In this document: in pieces, positions 35,097-44,375 of the stretch | How the letters are laid out: the number at the start of each line of letters is the position of its first letter | Numbering within the stretch: the stretch's first letter is position 1 | Source: 1162T-S-0a-05 sp050299435 | GTDB lineage: Bacteria > Pseudomonadota > Gammaproteobacteria > Pseudomonadales > Cellvibrionaceae | NCBI GenBank assembly: GCA_050299435.1 | Contig: JBNKVX010000004.1 | Coordinates: forward strand, 17,782 to 81,781 | Reading direction: 5' to 3' | DNA: 64,000 nt | Program-made: the position numbers and the translations under genes | Notes under the pieces: generated by a model | What the model was told of the DNA's origin: nothing | What the model saw: the letters and a program-made list of their open reading frames with translations, nothing else | Database searches by the model: none

Positions 35097-35915
35097 TTGA
35101 GTAGCAATATCAGTTTTCTGGGTGGCGGAAATATGGCCAGCAGCATTATTGGCGGTTTGATAGAAGCCGGTTTTGGTGCCGATTCCATTACTGTTAGCGA
35201 CCCAAATCCAAATAGCTTAGCGGGTTTATCCGAGCGCTGGGGCTTGCGCACAACCCACTCCAATCAAACTGCTGTCAAGCAAGCGGACGTTGTCGTTATT
35301 GCGGTAAAACCGCAGGTACTCTTCGAGGTCTGTGAAGATATTTCCGCGTCACTTCAGCCAAACAGCCTCGTTATTTCCATCGCAGCGGGTAAAAACAGCA
35401 ATGGTATCGACGCGGCTCTTGGTGGCGAGAAAGCTATTGTTCGCTGCATGCCCAACACACCGGCTCTGGTAAAACAGGGAGCAAGCGTACTTTTTGCAAA
35501 CGCGTGTGTCACCGCGGAGCAAAAAGCGATTGCCCACACAATACTTGAAGCCGTGGGTTACGTTGCCTGGATTGAAGATGAAGCCTTGATGGATGCAGTA
35601 ACTGCTTTATCAGGCAGTGGTCCTGCCTATATTTTTCTTGTAATTGAAGCCATGATTGATGCAGGAATCGAGCTGGGTCTGGCACCGGATTTGGCTGAAA
35701 ACCTCGCCTTACAAACCGCTCTGGGCGCTTCCCAATTAGCGGAACAGAGTGAAGATAAGGTGGCGGAACTACGACGTAAAGTCACTTCGCCCAAGGGCAC
35801 CACAGAACGCGCGATTGAAACTTTCGAAGCACGGCATCTTCGTGATATTTTTAAGGATGCCATGCGGGCCTGCGCATTGAGATCAAAAGAATTAGGGGCT
35901 GAAAATTCAGTTTAA
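35097..35915 (+). CDS. proC: Pyrroline-5-carboxylate reductase
   Basis: ProC makes proline by NAD(P)H-dependent reduction of pyrroline-5-carboxylate. The 272-residue protein starts with the Rossmann nucleotide motif FLGGGNMASSIIGG, has the AVKPQ strand, MPNTPALV, and the C-terminal signature AVTALSGSGPAY and TSPKGTTERAI. The start is TTG at 35097 with GGAGG at 35088-35092, rather close. No alternative start retains the nucleotide-binding strand. Confidence 0.95.
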   Translation: MSSNISFLGGGNMASSIIGGLIEAGFGADSITVSDPNPNSLAGLSERWGLRTTHSNQTAVKQADVVVIAVKPQVLFEVCEDISASLQPNSLVISIAAGKNSNGIDAALGGEKAIVRCMPNTPALVKQGASVLFANACVTAEQKAIAHTILEAVGYVAWIEDEALMDAVTALSGSGPAYIFLVIEAMIDAGIELGLAPDLAENLALQTALGASQLAEQSEDKVAELRRKVTSPKGTTERAIETFEARHLRDIFKDAMRACALRSKELGAENSV

Positions 35916-35927
35916 AGTGGAAAAATT

Positions 35928-36512
35928 ATGTCTGCACTGATTTATCTAATACATACCTTCATCACTTTATTTTTCTTTTTTGTGCTTGCGCGATTTTTAT
36001 TGCAGCTTATGCGCGCTGATTTTTACAACCCCTTTTCGCAAGCCTGCGTCAAAATTACCAATCCATTTCTCAAGCCCCTGCGCACCTTTATACCCGGTCT
36101 TTGGGGCATTGATATGGCTTCTGTGGTGCTTTTAATTTTAATCCAAGTGATACATGCTGAAGTCCTCGCACTTGTATCCAAAGGGGTTTTGATTAATATC
36201 GCTGCCGTGCTCGTATTCGGTTTGCTGGGTACTATTAAGTTTATTACCTGGATGGTTTGGGTCTGCGCCATTGTGATCATCATAGCCAGTTTTGTCGCAC
36301 CTTATTCCTCACATCCAATCTTGATGCTTATGCGACAATTTTTGCAGCCTTTGTTAAATCCATTTCAACGTTTGCTTCCTCCGATGGGAGGCCTGGATTT
36401 TTCGGTCATGCTGTTATTGATTTTCAACAGCGCTCTACAAATGTTGATTACCGAGCTAGTTGTGAATTACGATCCGTATGGTGCAGTACGCGGGTATGTC
36501 ATTGGTTTATAA
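35928..36512 (+). CDS. yggT: YggT family membrane protein
   Basis: A 194-residue inner-membrane protein with two YGGT repeats: one around residues 10-80 (ARFLLQLMRADFYNPFSQ, PFLKPLRTFIPG) and one around 105-190 (PILMLMRQFLQPLLNPFQRLLPPMGGLDFS). About four to five membrane helices. Its biochemical role is not firmly known; family members are linked to osmotic shock and to division in other phyla. It sits 12 bases after proC, as usual. Confidence 0.92.
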   Translation: MSALIYLIHTFITLFFFFVLARFLLQLMRADFYNPFSQACVKITNPFLKPLRTFIPGLWGIDMASVVLLILIQVIHAEVLALVSKGVLINIAAVLVFGLLGTIKFITWMVWVCAIVIIIASFVAPYSSHPILMLMRQFLQPLLNPFQRLLPPMGGLDFSVMLLLIFNSALQMLITELVVNYDPYGAVRGYVIGL

Positions 36513-36523
36513 ATTACTTGTCC

Positions 36524-36820
36524 ATGACAAAGCATTTTGAATGGCGAGGCAATATACTGCGCCTGAAATGTAAATTGCAGACTAATGCTTCAGCAACCAA
36601 ATTCGCAGAATGTATTAACAACGAATTAAAAATATTCGTCAACGCGCCACCGGTTGACGGCAAAGCAAATGTTCAATTAACAAAATTTTTAAGCCAATCT
36701 TTTGGCGTTGCTAAAAGTGCCGTTACTATTGTAAAAGGACAGCTAAACCAACATAAGATTGTAGAAATCATTTCACCGCTTAGAATTCCTCGCGAGAGTA
36801 AAATAGAACCCAGGCCATGA
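36524..36820 (+). CDS. yggU: UPF0235 (DUF167) protein YggU
   Basis: A 98-residue protein with the DUF167 core KIFVNAPPVDGKANVQLTKFL and VTIVKGQLNQHKIVEI. The function is unknown. The frame is open upstream through yggT, but ATG 36524 gives a normal length, 11 bases after the yggT stop. Its TGA overlaps the metX ATG. Confidence 0.9.
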   Translation: MTKHFEWRGNILRLKCKLQTNASATKFAECINNELKIFVNAPPVDGKANVQLTKFLSQSFGVAKSAVTIVKGQLNQHKIVEIISPLRIPRESKIEPRP

Positions 36821-37962
36821 CCCAAACTTTTCCCTCCGACAGTATCGGTCTTGTGACACCTCAAACGTATCATTTTGATGAGGCGCTAGATCTTGCCTGC
36901 GGCAAACGCTTGTCCGCCTGGGATTTAGTAGTGGAAACTTACGGCACGCTCAATGAAGACAGAACGAATGCAGTGCTAATCTGTCACGCATTGTCCGGAA
37001 ATCATCACGCAGCTGGCTACCACCACCCCGAAGAAAAAAAAGCGGGTTGGTGGAATCACTATATCGGGCCAGGTAAGGCCATTGATACAAATAAGTTTTT
37101 TGTAGTTTCGTTAAACAATATTGGCGGATGTCATGGCTCAACCGGGCCAGCTTCCATCAACCCCGAAACCGGAAAAGCCTGGGGTAGCACCTTCCCGCAT
37201 ATTCGCGTGCGCGATTGGGTAAAGAGCCAGGGCATGCTCGCCGATCGCATGCGAATTAAAAAATGGGCTGCCGTGATTGGAGGTAGTCTCGGTGCCATGC
37301 AGTGTATGCGCTGGGCTTTGGAGTATCCTGATCGTTTGAGTCATTGTGTTGTGATTGCGTCAGCCATGAAACTGACTGCGCAAAACATTGCGTTTAATGA
37401 GACTGCACGACGCGCCATTTATTCTGACCCACACTTTTACAATGGTGATTATTTGCATAAGCAGACCCTACCCGAGAGCGGTCTTGCCGTAGCACGAATG
37501 ATTGGCCATCTTACCTATTTATCTGACGATGGAATGGGAAAAAAGTTTGGCCGTGACTTAAAATCAGGTTCCTTCGAGCTGGGCAAGGAGGATGATGTCG
37601 AATTCCAAATTCAAAGTTATCTGCGGTACCAGGGTGAAACTTTTTCCAAATCGTTTGACGCTAATACTTATATACTTATGACACGCGCATTGGACTACTT
37701 TGATCTTGCTCGTGAATATAACGATGATCCGGTGGCTGCCTTCAAACATGCACAGTGTAAGTTTTTGGTTATCTCATTTACTTCTGATTGGCGATTTTCG
37801 CCGGAACGATCTCGAGAAATAGTTAACGCATTAATGCGTGCAGACAAAGATGTGGTTTACGCAGAAATTGAATCCTCTTTTGGGCACGATGCTTTTCTGG
37901 TTCCCAACCAGCTGCGTTACCAGGAATTATTTTCTGCGTACATGCAGAAAATAAAGGTATAA
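36817..37962 (+). CDS. metX: Homoserine O-acyltransferase MetX
   Basis: MetX activates homoserine for methionine synthesis. In gammaproteobacteria with the metX-metW pair the acyl donor is often succinyl-CoA (MetXS type), so I leave acetyl or succinyl open. The alpha/beta-hydrolase triad is visible: Ser157 in GGSLGAMQ, Asp324 in FTSDWRFSP and His357 in SSFGHDAF. At 381 residues it has normal length. It overlaps yggU by 4 bases and is directly followed by metW, with no intergenic base. Confidence 0.95.
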   Translation: MTQTFPSDSIGLVTPQTYHFDEALDLACGKRLSAWDLVVETYGTLNEDRTNAVLICHALSGNHHAAGYHHPEEKKAGWWNHYIGPGKAIDTNKFFVVSLNNIGGCHGSTGPASINPETGKAWGSTFPHIRVRDWVKSQGMLADRMRIKKWAAVIGGSLGAMQCMRWALEYPDRLSHCVVIASAMKLTAQNIAFNETARRAIYSDPHFYNGDYLHKQTLPESGLAVARMIGHLTYLSDDGMGKKFGRDLKSGSFELGKEDDVEFQIQSYLRYQGETFSKSFDANTYILMTRALDYFDLAREYNDDPVAAFKHAQCKFLVISFTSDWRFSPERSREIVNALMRADKDVVYAEIESSFGHDAFLVPNQLRYQELFSAYMQKIKV

Positions 37963-38556
37963 ATGATGCGTATAGATCATCAAGCCATACAAACATGGAT
38001 TCAACCAAAATCACGAGTATTAGACTTGGGTTGTGGTGACGGAACCTTGTTAAGACAATTGAGCGATGAGCTCAACATACACGGTTATGGAATTGAAATT
38101 AATCAGGAAAATATTCTGCGCTGTGTTGAAATTAGCGTAAATGTAATTGAGCAAAATCTCGATGAAGGTCTCAGCAATTTTGATGACCACAGTTTTGATA
38201 CTGTAATTATGTCGCAGACCATTCAAACCATGCAAAACCCGGACAAAGTGCTTAACGAAATGCTGAGGGTCGGGCGTCAGGGAATTGTAACCTTTCCAAA
38301 TTTCGCACATTGGCGAGCACGCTGGCATTTAATGAGCAAAGGGCGCATGCCGGTTTCTGAGTATTTGCCTTATGAGTGGTATAACACGCCCAACATTCAC
38401 TTTTGCACCGTTAGGGATTTTGAAATTCTGTGTAGAGACATGGAAATCAATATCCTGGATAGGGCAGTGCTTGGGCCTAGAGGAAAATCAAGTTTAGCGG
38501 AAAGCTTCCCAAATTATTTCGCGATGACTGCGGTTTACCATTTAAGTAAAAATTAG
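37963..38556 (+). CDS. metW: Methionine biosynthesis protein MetW
   Basis: A 197-residue SAM-dependent methyltransferase-fold protein that partners MetX in many Pseudomonas-like genomes. The SAM motif VLDLGCGDGTLLRQL (about residues 20-34) and TVIMSQTIQTMQNPDKVL are characteristic. It begins immediately after the metX stop with ATGATG, so either of two adjacent ATG codons could serve. The AGGAGG at its 3' end (38555-38560) serves the next gene. Confidence 0.94.
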   Translation: MMRIDHQAIQTWIQPKSRVLDLGCGDGTLLRQLSDELNIHGYGIEINQENILRCVEISVNVIEQNLDEGLSNFDDHSFDTVIMSQTIQTMQNPDKVLNEMLRVGRQGIVTFPNFAHWRARWHLMSKGRMPVSEYLPYEWYNTPNIHFCTVRDFEILCRDMEINILDRAVLGPRGKSSLAESFPNYFAMTAVYHLSKN

Positions 38557-38570
38557 GAGGATTCATTAAA

Positions 38571-38999
38571 TTGAAAAATGTTTACCTCGCATTACTGTTG
38601 TTAATTTCTGTTGAAGTTCTGGCAATTGACTCCGAAAAGTTCGGTGAATTCCGCATCGATTACACCACCTTTCCAAGCACAAGCCTTAACCCTGAAATTG
38701 CTAAAATTTATGGTATTAAAAGAAGTAAACATCACACACTGATTAATGTCTTTGTCAGCAAGGAAGGGAAAACCGGAGGGGTCGAAGTCGAATTAACTGG
38801 GAATGCAAAAAATTTAATGGCTCAACAACAAAGCTTAAGTTTTATGGAAATCAAGGAAGATGACACTGTTTATTATATTGCGCCTATCCGCGTGAGCGGC
38901 AAAGAAGAAATTTTGCATATATACCTTCGTTGTATCATTGAGGGTGCCCCAGAAGAAATGGAGATAAAATTTTCGAAAACTTTTTATAGAGATTTATGA
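38571..38999 (+). CDS. DUF4426 exported protein (TTG start)
   Basis: A 142-residue protein with a signal peptide (about residues 1-18, cleaved near VLA) and a beta-rich mature part containing YTTFPSTSLNPEIAKIYGI, which is typical of DUF4426 proteins encoded between metW and rdgB. The function is unknown. The start is TTG at 38571 with AGGAGG ten bases upstream; the only nearby ATG is out of frame. It overlaps rdgB (ATGA). Confidence 0.88.
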   Translation: MKNVYLALLLLISVEVLAIDSEKFGEFRIDYTTFPSTSLNPEIAKIYGIKRSKHHTLINVFVSKEGKTGGVEVELTGNAKNLMAQQQSLSFMEIKEDDTVYYIAPIRVSGKEEILHIYLRCIIEGAPEEMEIKFSKTFYRDL

Positions 39000-39586
39000 A
39001 AAAAATAGTATTGGCAAGTAGTAACCCAGGAAAGCTAAAAGAATTTCAAAATTTGTTAGCTGGAGAGGGGTTTGACGTACTACCGCAATCAGAATTTTCT
39101 ATTCCGGACGCCGAAGAAACCGGTTTAACTTTTGTTGAGAATGCGATTATTAAAGCACGCAATGCTTGTTTTCACAGCAAGCTGCCTGCTCTCGCTGATG
39201 ATTCGGGGATAGAGGTGGACGCATTAAACGGCGCTCCCGGCATTTATTCAGCAAGATTTAGTGGTAGCGACGCAACTGACGATAAAAATAACCTTCGACT
39301 TCTGGCAGAATTGAAAAATTTACCCAAGGCGAAAAGAACAGCACGTTATCAGTGTTTATTGGTATACATGGAGCATGCAGATGATCCAACCCCTATTATT
39401 TGTCAGGGAAGTTGGGAAGGCTACATACTAGAAAAGCCCATTGGCACCAATGGCTTTGGTTACGATCCTTTATTTTTTGTGCCCACACATAATTGCAGCT
39501 CAGCACAATTAATCAAAGATGTAAAAAATAGCATCAGTCATCGCGCTATTGCAATGCAGAAACTATTGAAGGAATTAAAACGCTAA
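38996..39586 (+). CDS. rdgB: Inosine/xanthosine triphosphate pyrophosphatase RdgB
   Basis: House-cleaning enzyme that removes dITP, dXTP and related nucleotides. The 196-residue protein begins with LASSNPGKLKEFQNLL, carries ADDSGIEVDALNGAPGIYSA with the metal ligands, and GTNGFGYDPLF near the C-terminus, with SHRAIAMQKL at the end. Its 3' end overlaps that of the convergent barrel-protein gene by 12 bases. In Pseudomonas hemW follows directly; here the opposite-strand gene intervenes. Confidence 0.95.
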   Translation: MKKIVLASSNPGKLKEFQNLLAGEGFDVLPQSEFSIPDAEETGLTFVENAIIKARNACFHSKLPALADDSGIEVDALNGAPGIYSARFSGSDATDDKNNLRLLAELKNLPKAKRTARYQCLLVYMEHADDPTPIICQGSWEGYILEKPIGTNGFGYDPLFFVPTHNCSSAQLIKDVKNSISHRAIAMQKLLKELKR

Positions 39587-40864
39587 GCCAAGTTGAATGG
39601 CGCCACCTTGCATTTCATCGCTTTGCATATAGGCCGCTTCCATTGCGAAAAATCCAAGTGACCACGCTAGACCGCCGGTGAGGACGTCGGTGCGCATTCC
39701 ATTAAGATCGTGTTTATATCCGAGACGAAGATCCACTGTACCAAAGGGGTTAAGTTCAATCCCAAAACCCACTTCCTGGGTGGGCGTTTCTCCCGCAACA
39801 GAATTGTTCTCGACCAAATCGACGTCCATCCCGATTGCAATCCAATCATTCACATAAGCCAAACCCAGTCTCGCTCGGGCTTTCATATCGACACTTGGAT
39901 TGTCGTCACCATTTGAAAAACTTTCTGGTACAAGGTCCTTGATAGCTAAGCCAACACGGTAATGATCGTAGAGTTCGGTTGCCACGCCAAAGTCGAAATT
40001 AAAATTGTAATGCGCAACTGCGTCATCGGTAGTATCAAATTCTGTGTCTGCTGCCGATCGCGATTCTCGATAGACATCTGTTCGTTTAACCTTGGGTGAA
40101 AAGCCAAAAGCCACATCAAAACCATAAATAGAAAACTCTCGAGAAAGTGACAAGCCCACCTCAGTGATTCCCACTGCGCCCACATCGTAACGAGAAGTGA
40201 CATTGTCAGAAGGATCAATTAAATCGCCATTGGCATCCAGTAGATAATCGAATTGGGCACCTGGTGTCCCGCCACCCGCCACGATGTTGAGATAGCTTCG
40301 ATAGTCATCGAGAATGACCTGATCTTCTGCAGTGTATTCCGCACGGCCACCTGCGATAATTCGCGTTCCCATGTAAAAAGCACCACCCTCGCGCTTGGAG
40401 GGTTCGCTGACGACCATTCCGACGAAGGCATCACCAATATAATCCTGGCCGGATATTCGAATCGCAGCTGCTTCAAATTCATCAATTAAGGTAATAACTT
40501 GTGCGGCCCCATTTACAGGGTCTGCATTGTAAGCCGTCATAGCCGCATCAAGCTGCGCATCAATATCCAGGTCAGCAACTTCGTCCAGAATATCAATTTG
40601 ATCTTCATAGTATTGGGCTGTCGCCATTGGAAAGAAAAAGCGACCGTCACGACCTTCATCTTCCTTTCTATCATGAAAAGACAGCAGGGCCGGGTTATAA
40701 AAAATGGCATTTTCGTGGTTGCCAACTGCAACGCCCGCACCACCCATGCCAGCGGCACGTGCCTCATAAATACCGTAGTTGATCGCAAGTGCATTTGAGC
40801 AAATTGACATAGCCAAGGCGAAACCCACAACTTTGCTCAAAGATTGTCCAATTTTTATTGTCAT
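39575..40864 (-). CDS. Outer-membrane beta-barrel protein (TraF_2/FadL-like)
   Basis: A 429-residue exported protein with a signal peptide (about residues 1-27, ending in ALA) and a mature part typical of barrel proteins: alternating hydrophobic/polar strands and a C-terminal phenylalanine (LGLAF). The opening EARAAGMGGAGVAVGN and AIFYNPALLS matches the family that databases label conjugal transfer protein TraF (TraF_2), which also resembles FadL-type transporters. No conjugation genes are present, so the plasmid label is misleading. Its placement between rdgB and hemW on the opposite strand suggests an insertion relative to Pseudomonas. The substrate is unknown. Confidence 0.75.
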   Translation of the reverse strand: MTIKIGQSLSKVVGFALAMSICSNALAINYGIYEARAAGMGGAGVAVGNHENAIFYNPALLSFHDRKEDEGRDGRFFFPMATAQYYEDQIDILDEVADLDIDAQLDAAMTAYNADPVNGAAQVITLIDEFEAAAIRISGQDYIGDAFVGMVVSEPSKREGGAFYMGTRIIAGGRAEYTAEDQVILDDYRSYLNIVAGGGTPGAQFDYLLDANGDLIDPSDNVTSRYDVGAVGITEVGLSLSREFSIYGFDVAFGFSPKVKRTDVYRESRSAADTEFDTTDDAVAHYNFNFDFGVATELYDHYRVGLAIKDLVPESFSNGDDNPSVDMKARARLGLAYVNDWIAIGMDVDLVENNSVAGETPTQEVGFGIELNPFGTVDLRLGYKHDLNGMRTDVLTGGLAWSLGFFAMEAAYMQSDEMQGGAIQLGLAF

Positions 40865-40959
40865 ACTTGCTACCTTATGATTAATCTTGAATCTGCCTTG
40901 CTATGCCAATCAACGCTGCCAGATTATTTAATGGCCAGCTCACCTTAGCAATTGTCGTA

Positions 40960-40978
40960 TTTGCAATTATTGTGCAAA
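40960..40978. repeat. Palindrome in the TraF-like / hemW divergent region
   Basis: TTTGCA (40960-40965) and TGCAAA (40973-40978) with a seven-base centre, lying midway in the 195-base region between the two divergent genes. It has the size of a dimeric-regulator site. I see no strong -35/-10 pair in this region. Confidence 0.35.
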
Positions 40979-41059
40979 GAAAGCGATGAAAAAAGCGCAA
41001 ACTCTATTTAATCTTGCGAATGTTAAATATGGCACACAACTTTCACTTATGATGCGCGC

Positions 41060-42232
41060 ATGAGTCTGCCAGAACCCAAATTTCGTCAACTTCCACCGCT
41101 GTCACTCTACATCCATATACCCTGGTGTGTCAGAAAGTGCCCTTATTGCGATTTTAATTCTCACGAAAAAAGGGGGGAAATTCCGGTTTCCCAATATGTA
41201 GACGCACTGAAATCAGATTTGGCTCAAGACGCAGCTTATGCTCAAGGTAGAAAACTGAGGTCAATATTCATCGGAGGGGGCACTCCGAGCCTATTCCCAG
41301 CTGATGCGATAGCCGAGATTTTACGAGCAGCAGAAACCAACATTCCATTTGAAAAAGATATCGAGGTTACCCTTGAAGCTAACCCCGGTACGACAGAGTA
41401 CAACAATCTGAGCGGCCTCTTTGATGCAGGGGTCAATCGCCTCTCTTTCGGAATTCAAACCTTTGATGATGCCCAGTTAAAGCAACTCGGTAGGATTCAT
41501 TCTAGCCTGGAGGCTGGACAGGCAATCCAGGCTGCTCAGCGCGCAGGATTTAAAAACATCAATCTGGATCTCATGCACGGCCTCCCGAATCAAACACCCA
41601 AAGCAGCACTGAATGATTTAAATAAGGCCCTGGATTTTCAGCCTACTCATCTTTCCTGGTACCAGCTGACCATTGAACCCAATACACAATTTTATAATCG
41701 CCCCCCCATACTTCCTGATGACGAACTTTTGTGGGAACTTCAAGAGACTGGCATCGACTTCCTGGCGAGCAGAGCTTATGAACGCTATGAAGTTTCTGCC
41801 TATTGCCAGAATAATCAGGTATCACGTCACAACCTAAATTACTGGGAGTTTGGTGACTACCTCGGTGTAGGTGCGGGCGCACATGGAAAAATAACCCGCT
41901 CCGGCGAAATATTCCGGACAGCGAAAAGTCGTCAACCTTCTGACTATATTACAAAGATGTCTGCATCGACTGAATTGACCCTAAGAAAAATTCAAAAAAT
42001 TGACGAAGAAAATCTCATTATCGATTTTTTTATGAACGTCCTGCGACTCAAGCAGGGAGTAGAAAAAACACTTTTTACTGAAAGAACAGGTTTACCGTTT
42101 CAAATTATTAATAAAAAATTCAAATACTTACAAGAACAAAGGCTTCTGGTCGATAGCTCGGAGCGCATTCAAAGCACCGAAACCGGTTTTAATTTCCTGA
42201 ATACACTCTTGCAGGAATTCCTTCCCAAATAA
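41060..42232 (+). CDS. hemW: Heme chaperone HemW
   Basis: Radical-SAM protein related to HemN that works as a heme chaperone rather than a coproporphyrinogen oxidase. The 390-residue protein has cysteines 23, 27 and 30 (CVRKCPYC), lacks the fourth cysteine of HemN, and shows FIGGGTPSLF and GLPNQTP. Its length is also that of HemW rather than HemN. It follows a 195-base divergent region shared with the barrel protein. Confidence 0.93.
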   Translation: MSLPEPKFRQLPPLSLYIHIPWCVRKCPYCDFNSHEKRGEIPVSQYVDALKSDLAQDAAYAQGRKLRSIFIGGGTPSLFPADAIAEILRAAETNIPFEKDIEVTLEANPGTTEYNNLSGLFDAGVNRLSFGIQTFDDAQLKQLGRIHSSLEAGQAIQAAQRAGFKNINLDLMHGLPNQTPKAALNDLNKALDFQPTHLSWYQLTIEPNTQFYNRPPILPDDELLWELQETGIDFLASRAYERYEVSAYCQNNQVSRHNLNYWEFGDYLGVGAGAHGKITRSGEIFRTAKSRQPSDYITKMSASTELTLRKIQKIDEENLIIDFFMNVLRLKQGVEKTLFTERTGLPFQIINKKFKYLQEQRLLVDSSERIQSTETGFNFLNTLLQEFLPK

Positions 42233-42274
42233 CATACGCTATATTGCGACCACTGCTAGACTGAAATAAAGTCG

Positions 42275-44341
42275 TTGAATTTCGTCTTGTTTATGCTGAG
42301 AGCTCTTAAGCGTCATTTTACTCGCCACAGTGTCGCGTTCAAACTCATGTTTGCTAATGCGCTTGTTGCTTTTGTCATGTTGTTGATCAATGAGAGTCTC
42401 AAAATTAATCTTGGTAAAAATGCCGCCTACTACATTGATCTTGTCACTTTTTTTGTTTTTGTCATTATTTTTTCGGGGCTGGTTGAATTCCTGGTTTTTC
42501 GGCATCTTCGTAACATTGCGCAGTTTGCTCGCACACTTGAAGAAAACAGTTTAGATAGCCCCTTTGTACTCAAGCGTCATCGAAATGTTCAGGATAAAGA
42601 AGATGAGTTGGATCTGGTTATTAACACCTTTAACCAGGTTCGTGTGGCGATGCGAAATGAGCTGAATCAGCAGCGCGAAACCGAACTGGCATTGCTCGCG
42701 GAGAAAGAAGAAAAACTCGCCTCCAGAAAGCGCATTGTGGAAGCAGAAGCAGCGAACAAAGCAAAAAGCCAATTTATTGCAACCATGAGCCATGAGATTC
42801 GCACACCAATGAATGGCATTATTGGTTTAATTCAAATGTTACGTGATACCGAGTTAAACGAAACTCAAAGCCACTACGCAAAATTAGTATACCGATCCAG
42901 CGAATCATTAATGGCCATCATTAATAATATTTTGGATTATTCCAAAATCGAAGCAGGAAAAATGCAACTGGAACAGATCCCCTTTAATTTGGATGATCTT
43001 ATCGAAAACTGTATTGAACTTTTTCACGCAAGTTCAAAAAAAAGAAGGCTGGAATTGGTGTGTTGTATTTCACCCAATACACCACTCAATTTAGTTGGCG
43101 ATCCCGTTCGACTAAAACAAGTACTGATTAATCTAATTGGAAACGCATTTAAATTTACTTCTGATGGGTATATTTATTTGCATGTTAACCAGGCAAATAG
43201 TGCCACATCTGATAAACCTCTGATTCATTTCTCAATTGAAGATACGGGTATCGGCTTGGAAGACGAGGCCAAGACCAATTTATTTCAGGCTTTTAGCCAA
43301 GCGGATTCTTCCATAACCCGGAAATTTGGCGGTACAGGTTTGGGCTTGGCAATAGCCAAACAGTTGGTAGAACTTATGTCAGGGGAAATTGGCGTCGAGA
43401 GTTCACCAGGTAAAGGTTCAACATTTTGGTTTACGGCCCGATGCACAATCGACAAACAAAAACAGCAGCTGGAAAAATCGCCAGAGTCAAGCGCTTTAAA
43501 GTCAAAAAATTTGATGGTGATTCACAGCTCCAAAGTAATCGAAAATGCGATTTACCATCACATGAGGCGCTGGGGCTTACATTGCAGAACCGTAAGATCC
43601 GCCGAGAAGGCGATGCAAGTTTTGGAAGCCAAAGAAAAGCCTTTTATGTTTGATTATTTTCTACTTGCCGAAACCTTACCCGATGCAAGTGCCGTAGAAA
43701 TGGCAGAAAAAATTCGCTCGTTCACCCATTATTCTGAAGCGCCAATTATATTATTAGCCGACAAGCCCAAAGAATTATACGCTGCGATTGAACTTAAAGG
43801 ACTTAGCCATATACTACCCAAACCTTTTTCTGCGAGAAAATTCAAAAACCTTCTGGAAAATCTTGATGGGAACCGAATACAAGAAGAACACAGCAAGCGC
43901 GCAATCAAAGTACGTAACGACAAAGAACTAAAAGTCCTGGTAGCCGAAGACAATATGGTTAACCAAATGGTAATCGAAGGTTTGTTGAAAAAATTTAACA
44001 TTACGGCAGTCGTAGCAGATGATGGCGTAAGGGCGCTTGAGGCTTTTGAAGAGGGTGAGATGGATTTTGACCTTATACTCATGGATTGCGAGATGCCCGA
44101 GCTGGATGGGTATCAAACTACACGCAAAATACGCGAGCTCGAACACAAAAATGAGATATCTTCCACACCTATTGTTGCGCTCACTGCACATATTGAGGAG
44201 GATCATCGAAAGCGTGCCTTTGATTGCGGCATGAATTATTATTTGAGCAAACCTGTTACAATGGAAAAACTCAGCGAATCTCTGATAGCAGTCGGGATAA
44301 TCCCTAATCCAAAAATAGGTCCGGCTCAACAATTCAACTAG
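42275..44341 (+). CDS. Orphan hybrid sensor histidine kinase with two receiver domains
   Basis: A 688-residue kinase. Two N-terminal membrane helices (about 20-38 and 52-75) enclose only a short periplasmic loop; a HAMP-like linker and coiled coil follow. The kinase core has His173 (MSHEIRTPMN), the N-box (NLIGNAFKF, near 286-294), and G-boxes (DTGIGL, GGTGLGLAI). The first receiver (about 408-530) has lost the acidic pair and phospho-acceptor; the second (about 551-675) is intact with Asp604 (LILMDCEMP). There is no Hpt domain, so phosphate must pass to an external Hpt. The start is TTG 42275 or ATG 42293; neither has a clear ribosome site. The partner and stimulus are unknown; it resembles BarA/GacS in layout but lacks the final Hpt. 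Confidence 0.85.
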   Translation: MNFVLFMLRALKRHFTRHSVAFKLMFANALVAFVMLLINESLKINLGKNAAYYIDLVTFFVFVIIFSGLVEFLVFRHLRNIAQFARTLEENSLDSPFVLKRHRNVQDKEDELDLVINTFNQVRVAMRNELNQQRETELALLAEKEEKLASRKRIVEAEAANKAKSQFIATMSHEIRTPMNGIIGLIQMLRDTELNETQSHYAKLVYRSSESLMAIINNILDYSKIEAGKMQLEQIPFNLDDLIENCIELFHASSKKRRLELVCCISPNTPLNLVGDPVRLKQVLINLIGNAFKFTSDGYIYLHVNQANSATSDKPLIHFSIEDTGIGLEDEAKTNLFQAFSQADSSITRKFGGTGLGLAIAKQLVELMSGEIGVESSPGKGSTFWFTARCTIDKQKQQLEKSPESSALKSKNLMVIHSSKVIENAIYHHMRRWGLHCRTVRSAEKAMQVLEAKEKPFMFDYFLLAETLPDASAVEMAEKIRSFTHYSEAPIILLADKPKELYAAIELKGLSHILPKPFSARKFKNLLENLDGNRIQEEHSKRAIKVRNDKELKVLVAEDNMVNQMVIEGLLKKFNITAVVADDGVRALEAFEEGEMDFDLILMDCEMPELDGYQTTRKIRELEHKNEISSTPIVALTAHIEEDHRKRAFDCGMNYYLSKPVTMEKLSESLIAVGIIPNPKIGPAQQFN

Positions 44342-44375
44342 CAAATTTAATAATGATTTTCCGAGTAGCAAGCGC

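Noticed and set aside
39575..40864. Conjugative transfer region suggested by the TraF-like name
   Set aside because: No other tra, mob or plasmid genes are present, and the protein looks like an outer-membrane barrel, so it is not evidence of a mobile element.
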